Assembly: GCA_027924645.1 (NCBI GenBank)
Contig: BSBN01000254.1
Span: forward strand, 16,128,501 to 16,192,500
Source of the DNA: Cunninghamia lanceolata
Lineage: Eukaryota; Streptophyta; Pinopsida; Cupressales; Cupressaceae
Direction of reading: 5' to 3'
DNA length: 64,000 bases
The notes beneath the pieces were generated by a model that saw nothing but the letters and a program-made list of their open reading frames with translations, did not search any database and had not been told where the DNA came from. Position 1 is the first letter of the stretch; the number at the start of each line of letters is the position of its first letter. The translations under genes and the position numbers were made by a program. Positions 1 to 9,665 of this stretch are shown here, piece after piece.

Positions 1-48
1 GTTCCTCTAAACAGAGCCTAATAGCTTGAGGAAGATCTAGGAATCTCA

Positions 49-1225
49 ATGGATATGTATGGTATGAAGGAACAACTTCAATCTACCCTAGATGATCTTG
101 AGAAATCTCACTCTGAGGTTAATAACTTGAGAGAAAGACTCAAACTAGCTGATGATTTCATAAATGAGCTAAAAGAGAAACTGAGTATCTCTGTGAAAAA
201 TAGAAAGGAACTTCTTCAACAATTAGCAAGACAAAGTAAAGCCAATGATACTAATGAAGATCTGAATGAGAAAAAAAGCTATGTGAGAAGCTATCAAAAG
301 AGGTCATTATGGTAAGGCATGAAATGGAATTAGGAGTTATGAGATTCACCCAAGAAATTGAAGAGAAAAGAAAAATTGAAGATAATCTAAAACAATATCT
401 CAAGAAGAAGTCAAAGGACTGCCACAAAATGGATAGAATAATCAAACATCTGAAATCTGATCTTGAAGAAGCTAGAGATAATGAAGAACAACTTGAGAAT
501 CAGATAGACACTCTTAAACAAGATCTTCAAACAACAAATGAATACAAAGAAAAATTCAAGATAAGCTCAGCTCAACTTGAAGTTCTTTTTGAAAGCCAAA
601 AGAGGGTAGATGACAAGCTTGGTTTGGGTTATGAGAAAGCTGAAAGCTCTAGATCTGGTCAAAAGAGCTCTAGATCAGGAAATCAAAGAAACAGGCCTAG
701 AAGACCTCCAGTAAGGCAACCAAATGCTCAAAGATATCCATCCTTCAATGGATACTACTACAATTGCAACAACTTCAGTCATAAAGCAACTCAGTGCAGA
801 AGAAGAATCAATCAGACTAATTCATCCTTCTCCAGATAGTGTTTCAACTGCAAAAGGTATGGTCACAAATCTCATGAATGCAGAAATATGCAAATAAATA
901 ATTCATTCAATGGTTGATGCTTTGCATGCAATAGAATGGGACATATGGTTAATCAATGCAGATCTAGAGGATATTAGTCAAATATACAAAGAAATGTTGT
1001 TTGCTACAATTGCAATAGATCCAGTCATATTGCCAAATTCTATAGAAGAATGAGGATAAAAAGGGTCCGGTGCATCATAATCAAAATCAAGACAAAGGAA
1101 AAGAAAAAGTGAATGCAGATGAAGTTCAAAGGGAGATGAATAAGATTTGGGTGAAGAGAAGTATAGAAAATGTTGAGAATGGATCTGCACCAGAATCTGG
1201 TGTTGATATTCCTTTTGAAAACTAA
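49..1225 (+). pseudogene. gag: Copia-type gag with coiled coil and four zinc knuckles (element A)
   Basis: This is the nucleocapsid-type structural protein that would package element RNA. The first half is a heptad-rich coiled coil (about 49-600), followed by a Ser/Arg-rich linker and four CCHC zinc knuckles at 756-797, 840-881, 918-959 and 1002-1043. Knuckle 2 (CFNCKRYGHKSHEC) and knuckle 3 (CFACNRMGHMVNQC) are complete. Knuckle 1 has Tyr for its first Cys, and knuckle 4 ends in Tyr instead of Cys. The frame shifts near 300, has stops at 837, 915 and 975, and shifts again after knuckle 4, so it cannot make a full protein. The start at 49 is supported by the matching ATG in copy G. Multiple knuckles are known from plant Copia gags. 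Confidence 0.85.
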
Positions 1226-1874
1226 ATAGATGAGCTCTAGCACAGGGGGAGTCACAAAGGAAAATAAATTCCCCCAGCCAGTCAATTGGTGCCTAAATTT
1301 GGTACATGGAATGTTGCAGATTAAAGGGTTCTTAGAGAAATATCTAAATAACCCTCGGTAAAAATATGAAAGATCCACAAGGAGTTTTGAAGAGTTTAAT
1401 CATCCAAGATTGATCCATTTTGACAACCATTCAGTAAAAGTAGGATTTTCATAGTTAGATCCGATATGATTCCAAATTGAAATATCTTCATCTGCGAATA
1501 AATGGCATGATTGGAGGAAAGGAGATACATTATCAATTATCACTAAAAATAATTCTAAGTGCATCTTAGTGATTTAGAAAAATCTCTCTCAGGACAACAA
1601 AGAACAAGGCAACCAGAATAACTTAAGTTATGCATTTATTGCAATAGGAAATTAGGGTTTGCGCAAAGATAAAAGGGTTTCTTTATTCATCATTTGCACA
1701 TTTGCATTTGAGAAGAAGAAAGGAAGAGCTCTACATCAAGATTGTTTGAACCTTCTCAAAGATCAACCATAGAATCTGATTCAACCAGCGATCTTTTCAG
1801 CTCATTTTATGAACCCTGGAAGCGTAAAAAGTTATTTCCATTTTTTAATATATCTCTTTGAATCCTTTGCAAAG
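1226..1874 (+). other. Spacer between gag and accessory ORF (element A)
   Basis: About 650 bp without coding potential separates the gag stop from the accessory-ORF ATG. The same spacer occurs in copy G (45157-45786, reversed) with recognisable sequence, so it is an old, inherited part of the family and not random decay. In ordinary Copia elements gag is fused to pol with no gap. Here pol is absent, and this spacer may carry the leader or promoter of the second ORF. I see no clear splice signals. Confidence 0.6.
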
Positions 1875-4800
1875 ATGTCTACTCCAAATGTTGTTAAGAT
1901 CACTGATAGGCCATGCCCAAAGTTTAAGAAACACCCCTACAAATCCCTAGAAGTTAATCCCTTAGGTGCCTTCTCTAGTATTCCACATGGGGTTCTGCAT
2001 GTAGAAGATGTTAGGGTGTACATACATGCCAATATTAAAGAATTTGTGGAAACCAAGCTGATGGATATCTATAGATGAAACGTTTGAACTTAAACCTTAA
2101 TACAAGACCCTCTAGGATAAGCATTTTGGACATTGTATCCACTTTCCCTATTTTGCAGAAGATGAATGGGTCCAATATGTTCTTAGCAGAATACATGACA
2201 ACTTCATGTGGTTGATGAAGCCCTTCAAGATAACAAAAGATGCCATTAGGGCAGTAATTGGATTACACTCATCTAGTGGGTTACCTGCTCTCAAATCTGT
2301 CAAGAACCAGACAATAAGTGAGGCTACCAGATCTAAGTTTGACAAAAGAGCAATGACAATAGAAGATATCATAGATCCAGATATCAAATTTGCCTCCATG
2401 ATAATTGGTTATAAAATCTATCACTCCAGCAGGGAGAATTTTGTGTCTGGAACTGCAATATATACTACATATCAGATGTTGAGGGAAAATACTGATTATG
2501 ACCTATGTGATCTTCTTCTAAACCAGCTGTTAGAAAACTTGCAGAAAATAAAGAAGGATAAGAAGAACTCATTTAATTATGGTGGGCTAATACTATGTTT
2601 ATTCTTTTACTATATGAATGAGCTATCCAGATCAAGTGATTGTGTATGGCAAAATGACAGACCGGTTGCCATACAAATCAGAGACTACATGTATGGGCTT
2701 GGTGATGCCAAGGCTCAAAGCACAACACTCTGGGGATATTTTAAGAACTTCCAAGGTATGATGTAGGCTAGAGAAAGAATTCCTCAAACAATAATTGAAA
2801 AATATAAGGATACAGTATGCTTCATGGTAGACACTGATTAATGCCTAATGGAGGTAGTTGAGCCCAGAATAGTCTGGATTATGCCAATGGGCTATGAGGT
2901 AGATGAGAAATTCCTGGAGCTGCATGTCCAACACTTGCCGAGTTATCCTAAGGACCCTTTGGCAGAAAGGTTTGTAACCTATCAAGAATTAAGTGTAAAG
3001 ATACATGTTGAACTGAGACAACTAGAGATGAAAAGAAAAGTGAGAAGGGATGTAGAGGAAATTGCCAAAAAATATGGCATATCAAAGGAGGCAGTTGATG
3101 CAAATAGAGAGAAAATAGAAAGAGCTTAGAAAGAGAAACAAGAAGTAGAAAAAGAAAGTGTTCTGGTACAAGCCTCCTTCTGGACTAGATCCTCCAAGAG
3201 CTCTGCACCTGCTACCACTAAGAGCTCAAGAACCTCAAAACTGGAAGCCAAGAAATCCCGAAAGGGAGAGAAGATAATGAAAACAAAGGCCACAAGGTCA
3301 TACATAAGCCAAAAGAATGATGAAGAAACAAAATCTAATGAGGAAGTTAAGAAAATGAAGAAGAAGAAGAAGAAAACATCGGGAGAATCCTCTATCGGTA
3401 AAAACAAAGAAGAGGCAGAAGATTTTGTTGAAAGGCCTACTCTCTCTATGATGATATCATCAAGGTAGTCATAGTGGATGGGAACCTGCAACTAGTCATT
3501 GAATTTTATGATGAATATAGTGATAATGACAAGAAAATCTTGGAAGATGCTACAGTTAGGTGCCTAAACATTTATAATAAAGCATTCACTGAAATCATCT
3601 CTCTAATTCCCAAAAGTCTAGAGCAGGTACTTGAACTGAGAAAGGAGAATGCTAAGGCAAAGGACCTAGAGATTCAAGCACAGATTGCTATTTAGTTCTA
3701 TCCTTCCATTACTCCAAAACAAATGAACATGATCTTTAAGGACTGCAAGGATGAGTTCCGGAGCAAAGCAAGAATGAACAAACTTGTGTTTGGAGAGACT
3801 GATCAAGTAGCAAGAGAAATAGAAGACATCCTCCAAAATGCATTTAAAAGATTCAATCTTCCTGTTATAGAGGACATAGATGAAGAACCTTCTACCATGG
3901 ATGTCAAAGGATTAAGTGCATCAAAAGTAGAATCTACTAAGAAAAATGTAGAAGAGTTAAAAGAGATAGATGAGGAGAAGTCTAAGGACTTGGATTCCTC
4001 CATTCTAGAAGAGGAAGTCCATGAAGAAGTCAACATCTCTCCTCTGAATCCTACTGTAGACATTCCAGACTCAGGAGCTGAAGGAGAAGGAAGAAAAGAA
4101 GAAAAAGTGAGTCAAGAAGAAGAGGTAAAGGGAAGAGAAGAAGAGAAAACAAAGAAGATCTCTTATGACAACTCAGAGATTCCAAAAGAAAAGACTCAGT
4201 CTCTGGCAAGAGACACTACAGAGGCAGTGAAGAAATTCTTGAACAAAGAGATGATGGAGTTAGATGAACTGGAACTCTTTCAAGGACCACTCAATTTTGA
4301 TTCCCTCTCTCCGGTCCAGACAATGAAGATATCATCCTTTGTCCAAGCTAAAGCAAAAGAAAATCTTCTAAAGTCTCACATAGAAGATTGTGAGTTGATA
4401 GAGATTGCATCAGGAATGCTGGAGAAGATCATGCCATCCTTCCAAAAGGATCCTTCGGCCTCTCCATCTGGTAACCTTAAATCTCTGATAAACTCTGTTA
4501 ACACTCATTTTGATTCCTTAGAGAAATCAGCAGAAGAAAAGATCTGGAAAGAATTTTTGGGAAAGAGATTCTCTGAAGTATAGGGACTCATAGCTAATGA
4601 TAGGAGAACCCTAGTTATTGGGATAAAGAGCCTAGAAAATGCTCTTAAAGATGGTGGAGAAATATACAAATTTTGTCTATCCTGGTCTAAAGTGACAGAG
4701 GATATTGAAAAGAAGGTGAAAGAACAAGAAGGTAAATTGTCAAGTTTATCTCAAAATTTTGATCCTCTCACCACATCCATAATGAATCAAGACTGCCAGG

Positions 4801-5093
4801 CTATTGCCACTATAAATGAAATAAAGAGGTGTGAAAAGGAGAAGAAGAATATAATAAGCAAGATGAGTGAACTTAGATGGATAATTATCCCTAAGTTAGA
4901 GGCCATGCATGAGGCCTTAACTGATGCTTAGACCACATCCCGGACCAGTGATCCAGTAGACTTAAGAAGGGCAGAAGCTTATACATTCTTGTTGAGTGGT
5001 CACATTTCAATTTTGGATAGGATGAAGCAGAGTTGGGTGACAGAATTTATACAGTTGAAGATCACCTTTGTAGATATACTTAAGTATATGTAA
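1875..5093 (+). pseudogene. Accessory ORF of unknown function (element A copy, broken)
   Basis: This large protein, about 1,070 codons before decay, does not match gag, protease, integrase, RT or RNase H. In order there is a short N-terminal block (1875-2078), a globular block (about 2130-2766) with the motif IGLHSSSGLP, a block starting VEPRIVWIMPMGYEV (2848-3129), a Lys-rich basic linker (3130-3430), a conserved block with FYDEY and IYNKAFTEIISLIPKSLE (3430-3695), an acidic Glu/Lys region (3880-4200), and a coiled-coil C terminus ending in LLSGHISILDRMK. Frameshifts between 2078 and 2206 and near 3450, plus several stops, break it. The ATG at 1875 is the start conserved in copy G. No signal peptide or membrane segment is visible, so I do not call it an envelope. 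Function is unknown. Confidence 0.75.
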
Positions 5094-5337
5094 GTATAAC
5101 ATGTTTATATACTTATGCGGCTATGTATAGGATGATTTTTGCAAATTTTGGTGTGTGGATTCCACCATTTTCCATTGATGTCAAAGGGGGAGTGAGGAGT
5201 AGTGAAAAATGTGGGATCCAGTTAAGGGGGAGCTTAGGTAAAATAGTACATAAGATAGGGCATTAGCCAAGGGGGAGTTTGCTGCAACACTTAGTCATTT
5301 TTCACTAACTGTTGCCATCAATGCCAAAGGGGGAGAT
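5094..5337 (+). promoter_or_regulatory. 3' untranslated region with four polypurine-like tracts (element A)
   Basis: The stretch between the accessory ORF and the 3' LTR holds four similar purine runs near 5182, 5223, 5269 and 5325, each containing (A)AGGGGGAG. The last one, AAAGGGGGAGAT, directly abuts the LTR and is the expected plus-strand primer. Copy G keeps the same series in reverse (41755-41920). Several polypurine runs are known from some plant Copia elements. Confidence 0.75.
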
Positions 5338-6437
5338 TGTTGGCAAGAGACACTGTGTGGCTTCATGACTATTGTCATTGATGGCAACAAAGTCCATTCC
5401 ACACATCCATAGCACATAGTATGTCTATACCGGAAGTCAGATTGAAGAGTGTTTTGGTCTGGTGAATAAGAACAGAGCATGCAGCAAGGTCTGACAATCA
5501 GGTCTAGATCTCTCAGATGGTGTAACTCAACAAGTTGTGGACTTGGACAAGTCAAAGGAGTACCATGACTACTACATTCCATAGATTGAGCCTCCGGTGA
5601 TGAATGAGTGAAAATATATGAGCATCTAAGTTTTGGGTTCCTGACAGGCAGAGTAGACTGAGGAAGAACTGACCGGTGGAGCACCAGACTTTAATCTGGA
5701 TGAGAAATTGATGGTGATCAAGCTATTTGATAGATCATACATGGTTGGCTAACATGATTGATGACCTCTATGTCTATGTTTTTGATATGCATCACATATT
5801 AAGCATTGATTCAGTCGATAGATTAGTGTTTAGTAAATATCTTGAGTATTCCGGTTGCCAACTAGAAAAATGTTGAAATCCCTGATGCAGATATATATAC
5901 TAGATTGATTTCGGTATGAAGGTGTGTGTTTATTATTTATAGTGTATGAGGAAAGGTAGAGAGTAGTGTGGAAGAAGCAATACAAGTTTGGTATGTGACA
6001 GAACAACAACACTAAAGTAGAGGAAGAATGAAGTGCATCAAATCAGTATATTGATCCTAACCAGAACTAAACATCATCATATGTGGATGCCTCTCTTTAG
6101 TTCAAACATCTAGTTACCTTCTATAAACTTTGTAGATAGTGAGTCTCTTGTATGCAGTGTGCTCAGGTAGTGAGCCCTAATTGGCAAGTGCCATTTTGTA
6201 CTTCTTATTCTTTTAACAGAGAATAGAATCTTGGGTTAGTCACCCCGTAGTTTTTCCCTTAATAGGGTTTTCCATGTAAAAATCCTTGTGTTATGTGTGT
6301 TGATTTTATTTCTTCTCTCATGATTATGCATGCTCTTATGTTTTGATGCTACATTAATATTAAAGAAGAAAAGAAAGTTATGATATTTAAGATAACTAAT
6401 TCACCCCCCCTCTTAGTTATCTGCCTTGTTTCCAACA
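5338..6437 (+). repeat. 3' LTR of element A
   Basis: It begins TGTTGGCAAGAG and ends CCAACA, about 1,100 bp, and aligns along its length with both LTRs of element G in reverse. It ends TTATCTGCCTTGTTTCCAACA where G ends TTATCAACA, so it carries about 11 extra bases at the end. A TATATATA at about 5892 is kept in all three LTR copies and is the likely core promoter. Element B's integrase resumes right after it. Confidence 0.82.
5890..5900 (+). promoter_or_regulatory. Candidate TATA box of the A-family LTR
   Basis: TATATATA lies in the middle of the LTR. The equivalent positions in element G's LTRs (about 41193-41202 and 47560-47569, minus strand) also keep a TATATATA core despite divergence around them. 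Conservation across three copies is the main support; the start site is not visible. Confidence 0.45.
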
Positions 6438-7000
6438 TTATATTCTTGAAAGAGAAATTAGAAGCTTTCAATAGGTTTAAGATTTTCAAATCCATGGTTG
6501 AAAATGAAATGAATACTAGAATCAAGTGTTTAAGGTGTGATAGAGGCAGAGAATTTACATCAAATGAGTTTGAGGAATTTTGTGAAGAACATAGAATAGA
6601 GAGGCATCTATCTACTACTAGAACTCTTCAACAAAATTAGTGGAAAGAATGAATATAATTGTTTAGGAGATGGAAAGAACAATGTTGAGTGAAGCTAAGT
6701 TACCTAATGCATACTAGAAAGAAGCAGTCCATACTAATGTCTATATCATTAAAAGAGGACAACTAAGAGTGAAAACACTAAGACTCCTTACGAGATATGG
6801 TATGGTAGACCACTATCATCAAGTATTTTAGAGTTTTAGGAAGAAAATGCTACATCAAAAGAGATGAATAAGGTTCAGGAAAGTTTGATTCAAGTTCTGA
6901 TAAATGAATCTTTCTTGGATACTCAACTAGAAGAAAAGCTTACAAATGCTACAATAAAACACTGAGGAAGATAGTTGAGAGTGCAAGTGTTAGGGTTGAT
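6438..7000 (+). pseudogene. Copia integrase C-terminal half (element B)
   Basis: The piece resumes right after element A's LTR with the core-domain segment FKIFKSMVENEMNTRIKCL, then CDRGREFTSNEFEEFCEEH, which holds the second catalytic Asp. The final catalytic Glu (VERMN) follows in a shifted frame at about 6640. Downstream, TPYEIWYGRP and a YSTRRKAYKCYN-like stretch match the end of plant Copia integrases in more than one frame. The first Asp and the zinc-binding head are left of element A. Stops and frameshifts make it non-functional. Confidence 0.85.
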
Positions 7001-7209
7001 GAAGTGTCACATAAAATCACATGTATGAGCAAGAAGACTATTGGTCAGATGAACGTACTTGCATAGAAGAAGAAGAAAAAGAAGTTGAAGAAAAGGATGA
7101 AACGCAATAGGTCACCAAGACTCCTTCCAAGTATGTTTAGAAGAATCACTTAGAAGATCAGATAATTGGAGACAAGAATGGAGTGTGGACTAGAAGAATA
7201 TTTGCAAGA

Positions 7210-8152
7210 GAAAATGAATAGGTAAACTTCTCTTTACTATCTAAGATAGAGCCTAAAACTTTTGTTGATGCTAACAAAGATGAAGGATGGATACAAGCAA
7301 TGGAAGAAGAACTAAACACAATAGAGAAAAATCAGACTTGGGAATTGGTGCCTAGGCCTACAAACAAAAATGTGAGAGGGAAAAAATGGGTGTTTAGAAA
7401 TAAATTGAATGATTATGGAGAAGTGGTGAGAAACAAAGCAAGGCTGCTCTGCAAATGATACTCACAAGTGGAATGAATTGATTTTGAGGAGACATTTGCT
7501 CTGGTGGCAAGAATGGAAGCAATTAGGATGTTTCTTCTATTTGTAGTTCATAAGGGCTTCAAGGTGTATTAAATGGATGTCAAATATACATTATTGAATG
7601 GTGACTTCAAAGAAGTCCACATAGGGCAGCCTGATGGATTTAAGTTATCAGAAGACTTGAACATGGTATGTAATCTTAAGAAGGCTTTATATGCTCTCAA
7701 ACAAGCCCATAGGGCCTAGTATGCAAGGTTGAACAAGTACTTAATCCAACAAGGCTTCAAGAAAGGTACAAGAGATAGTAATCTTTATATCAAATTTGAG
7801 GATGAACAAATTCTAATAGTTGTTGTGTATGTTGATGATATAATCTTTAGTGGCAATGATGAAATGTGTAAGAAGTTTATTGAAGAGATGCAGAAGGAAT
7901 TTGAAATGTCTATGATAGGTGAGCTATCATTCTTCCTTGGACTCCAAATTGCTCAATCAGATGAAGGTATATTTATTTCTCAAGCAAAGTATGTGAAGGA
8001 GATGTTGAAAAAGTTTGGTATGGAAGATTGCAAACTAGTAAGTACTCCTATGGTAACAGGTAGTCATTTGAGCAAAGATGATGAGTCATCTCAAGATAAT
8101 AAGACTCTATATAGATCTATGATTGGGGGCCTATCATATTAATAGCATTAAG
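7210..8152 (+). pseudogene. Copia reverse transcriptase (element B)
   Basis: This is an RNA-dependent DNA polymerase. WIQAMEEELNTIEKNQTWEL at about 7290 and KKWVFRNKLN mark its start. MDVKYTLLNG near 7570 is the first catalytic Asp region, and YVDD at 7828-7839 is intact. FFLGLQIAQSDEGIFISQ and YRSMIGGLSY close the domain. The longest open piece is 7729-8142. In-frame stops before MDVK and in the QAHRA-YARL region, plus a stop after GGLSY, show decay. It belongs to the widespread plant Copia type. Confidence 0.9.
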
Positions 8153-8336
8153 ACTTGACATTATGCAAGCCATTTGCATGGTTGTAGATTTCAAGTTGAT
8201 CCAAAAGAAACACATATGAAGGTAGTCAAAAGAATTTTCAAATATTTGAAGAGCATTCTAGAATATGGATTGTGGTATAAAAAATGTGATGAGTTTCCCC
8301 TAAGTGCCTATACTAATGTAGATTGGTCTAGCAGTG
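8153..8336 (+). pseudogene. Copia RNase H, first half (element B)
   Basis: PKETHMKVVKRIFKYLKSI and YTNVDWSS match the N-terminal part of Copia RNase H. The reading is cut immediately after the DW motif by the LTR of element C. The remainder resumes at 55173, 46.8 kb away, with RRSTSGGAFFLGDTLVSW. The two halves flank CAGTG (8332-8336) and CATTG (55168-55172), a target-site duplication with one change. Confidence 0.88.
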
Positions 8337-9187
8337 TGATGCAAGAGCATCCAGAGGTGTACGAGCAATCTTGTATCACCTAAAAAAGATTGTATTTCAA
8401 AATCATTGAATTTGTTTCCATTTCTTTTCAAAATTATTATTTCTGGTTCCACAGTCGCTTGAATAATGATGTAGAACTTTCAATTTTTCCAAACTGCTAA
8501 AAATAGAAAAATGCCATTTTAGGAAAGTTTGCATTTGGGCACAGATTGAAGAAAAAATATACAAGAATATTTTTAAATGAAAAATAAGACCTTTGGCAAA
8601 GGAATCACACAAAGATCATTTGTGAGCTGAAGGATATTAAAGTTTTTGTTTCCTGAAAAATGCTTGTAAATTATTCAAATTCTGGATTGAGGCACTAAAC
8701 AGTGTTGTATGGGCCTGAAAATTGATGAAATCGGCAGAGCACGTTCTTAATATGTAGAGCACTTCACAAGATTTCCAACTCTTCAAATGACACATCAATC
8801 AGGCACCCCAATCAAAAGTTATGGCTCTCAAAAGTTGACCTATTTTTGGAGGGAAATGCAAAATTTGAAATTTAGCTATTGGCCTCCAAAATGGGATTTT
8901 TAAGACCATTTTTGGAATCCTTTGGGGTAGTAGAGGTAAGAGGGAAAGTATAGAATCAACAAAAGGTGGGAAAACATAAACCCTAGTTGATTTGGGGTTG
9001 TAGAGGGTAGAATATTCTAGAGCCCAGTGATGGGTAGTTGTAATGGGTTGCAACCTGTGGAGGATTGATTCCTCTAATTATATTTGAGCTTTTGTAATGC
9101 AATGAATTGTCCAAATTAATAAAAGAATATTCTATTTTCTGTGTGCAATTTCTGTGTTGTTTGTTTTGTGATTCTCTCCCTTCATCA
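8337..9187 (+). repeat. 5' LTR of element C
   Basis: About 851 bp, starting TGATGCAAGAGCATCC and ending CCTTCATCA. It aligns with 54365-55167 over its whole length with many substitutions and small gaps. The flanking element B sequence CAGTG precedes it. No protein-coding content. Confidence 0.88.
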
Positions 9188-9205
9188 AGTGGTATCAGAG
9201 CAAGG
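9188..9205 (+). promoter_or_regulatory. Primer binding site of element C (initiator Met tRNA type)
   Basis: Two bases after the LTR lies TGGTATCAGAGCAAGG (from 9190), the standard plant primer site complementary to the 3' end of initiator Met tRNA. It fixes the LTR end and the strand of the element. Confidence 0.88.
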
Positions 9206-9269
9206 GTTCCTGAGTGTGCAAACAGATCACTGATCGTGAGGTAGTTTGCACCAAGACCTGAGGTTGTGG

Positions 9270-9665
9270 GTTTGCTACGGAGATCAAGATGCTTCCATGA
9301 AGAAACTGTGTTGGAAGAAATGCTTTGATGGAAGAGGGTTTTAGAACCTTGCAAAGGCAGATCGATGCATTGCAAGAGGACCTATGAAGAGGGTTTGAGC
9401 CATGAACAAGAGAAGAAAGCAAGGATGAAGCAAAAGAAGTTCTATCTAAGGAACAACAAGAAGCTGTAGAAGATCCTACATAAGTTAGGTTCTTGAGGGC
9501 CATTTCAAAGATTAGAAATAGGCCCCATATCGAAGTTTCTACCTCTTCTAGAGATTTCAATCCAGAATAGCTTATTGATGGGATCAATGACATGGAGGAA
9601 TATTTTGAGTATGAAGATGTGGAGGACCTAGATCAGGTCAAGTTTGCAAAATACAAAGTTGATGG
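9270..9665 (+). pseudogene. gag: Gypsy gag, N-terminal part (element C)
   Basis: This is the start of the capsid protein. FRTLQRQIDALQEDL near 9340 is a short helix. ISKIRNRPHIEVSTSS-like sequence and INDMEEYFEYEDVEDLDQVKFAKYK (about 9580-9655) match the capsid entry of chromovirus gags, in a frame with stops. Coding stops at 9665, where element D enters. It resumes at 16367 with ASVWWKDVQLERNRRGKGK. Confidence 0.82.

Larger units (their letters stand above)
1..6437 (+). mobile_element. Element A: non-autonomous Copia-like LTR retrotransposon with accessory ORF (5' LTR off window)
   Basis: The window opens exactly where the sequence downstream of the primer site begins in the related copy G (minus strand, from about 47012 downward), so the 5' LTR and PBS lie just outside. 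The order is gag (49-1225), a non-coding spacer, a long accessory ORF (1875-5093), a purine-rich 3' region and a 3' LTR (5338-6437). No protease, integrase or reverse transcriptase is present anywhere in its 5.3 kb interior, so it must have relied on enzymes supplied in trans. The Copia assignment rests on the gag type, the AAAGGGGGAGAT tract before the LTR and the initiator-Met PBS of copy G. It is inserted in the integrase region of element B. Confidence 0.88.

Noticed and set aside
1875..5093. Accessory ORF as an envelope-like gene
   Set aside because: It lies in the env-like position relative to the LTR, but there is no signal peptide, no membrane segment and no glycoprotein-like Cys pattern. 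A coiled coil alone is not enough.
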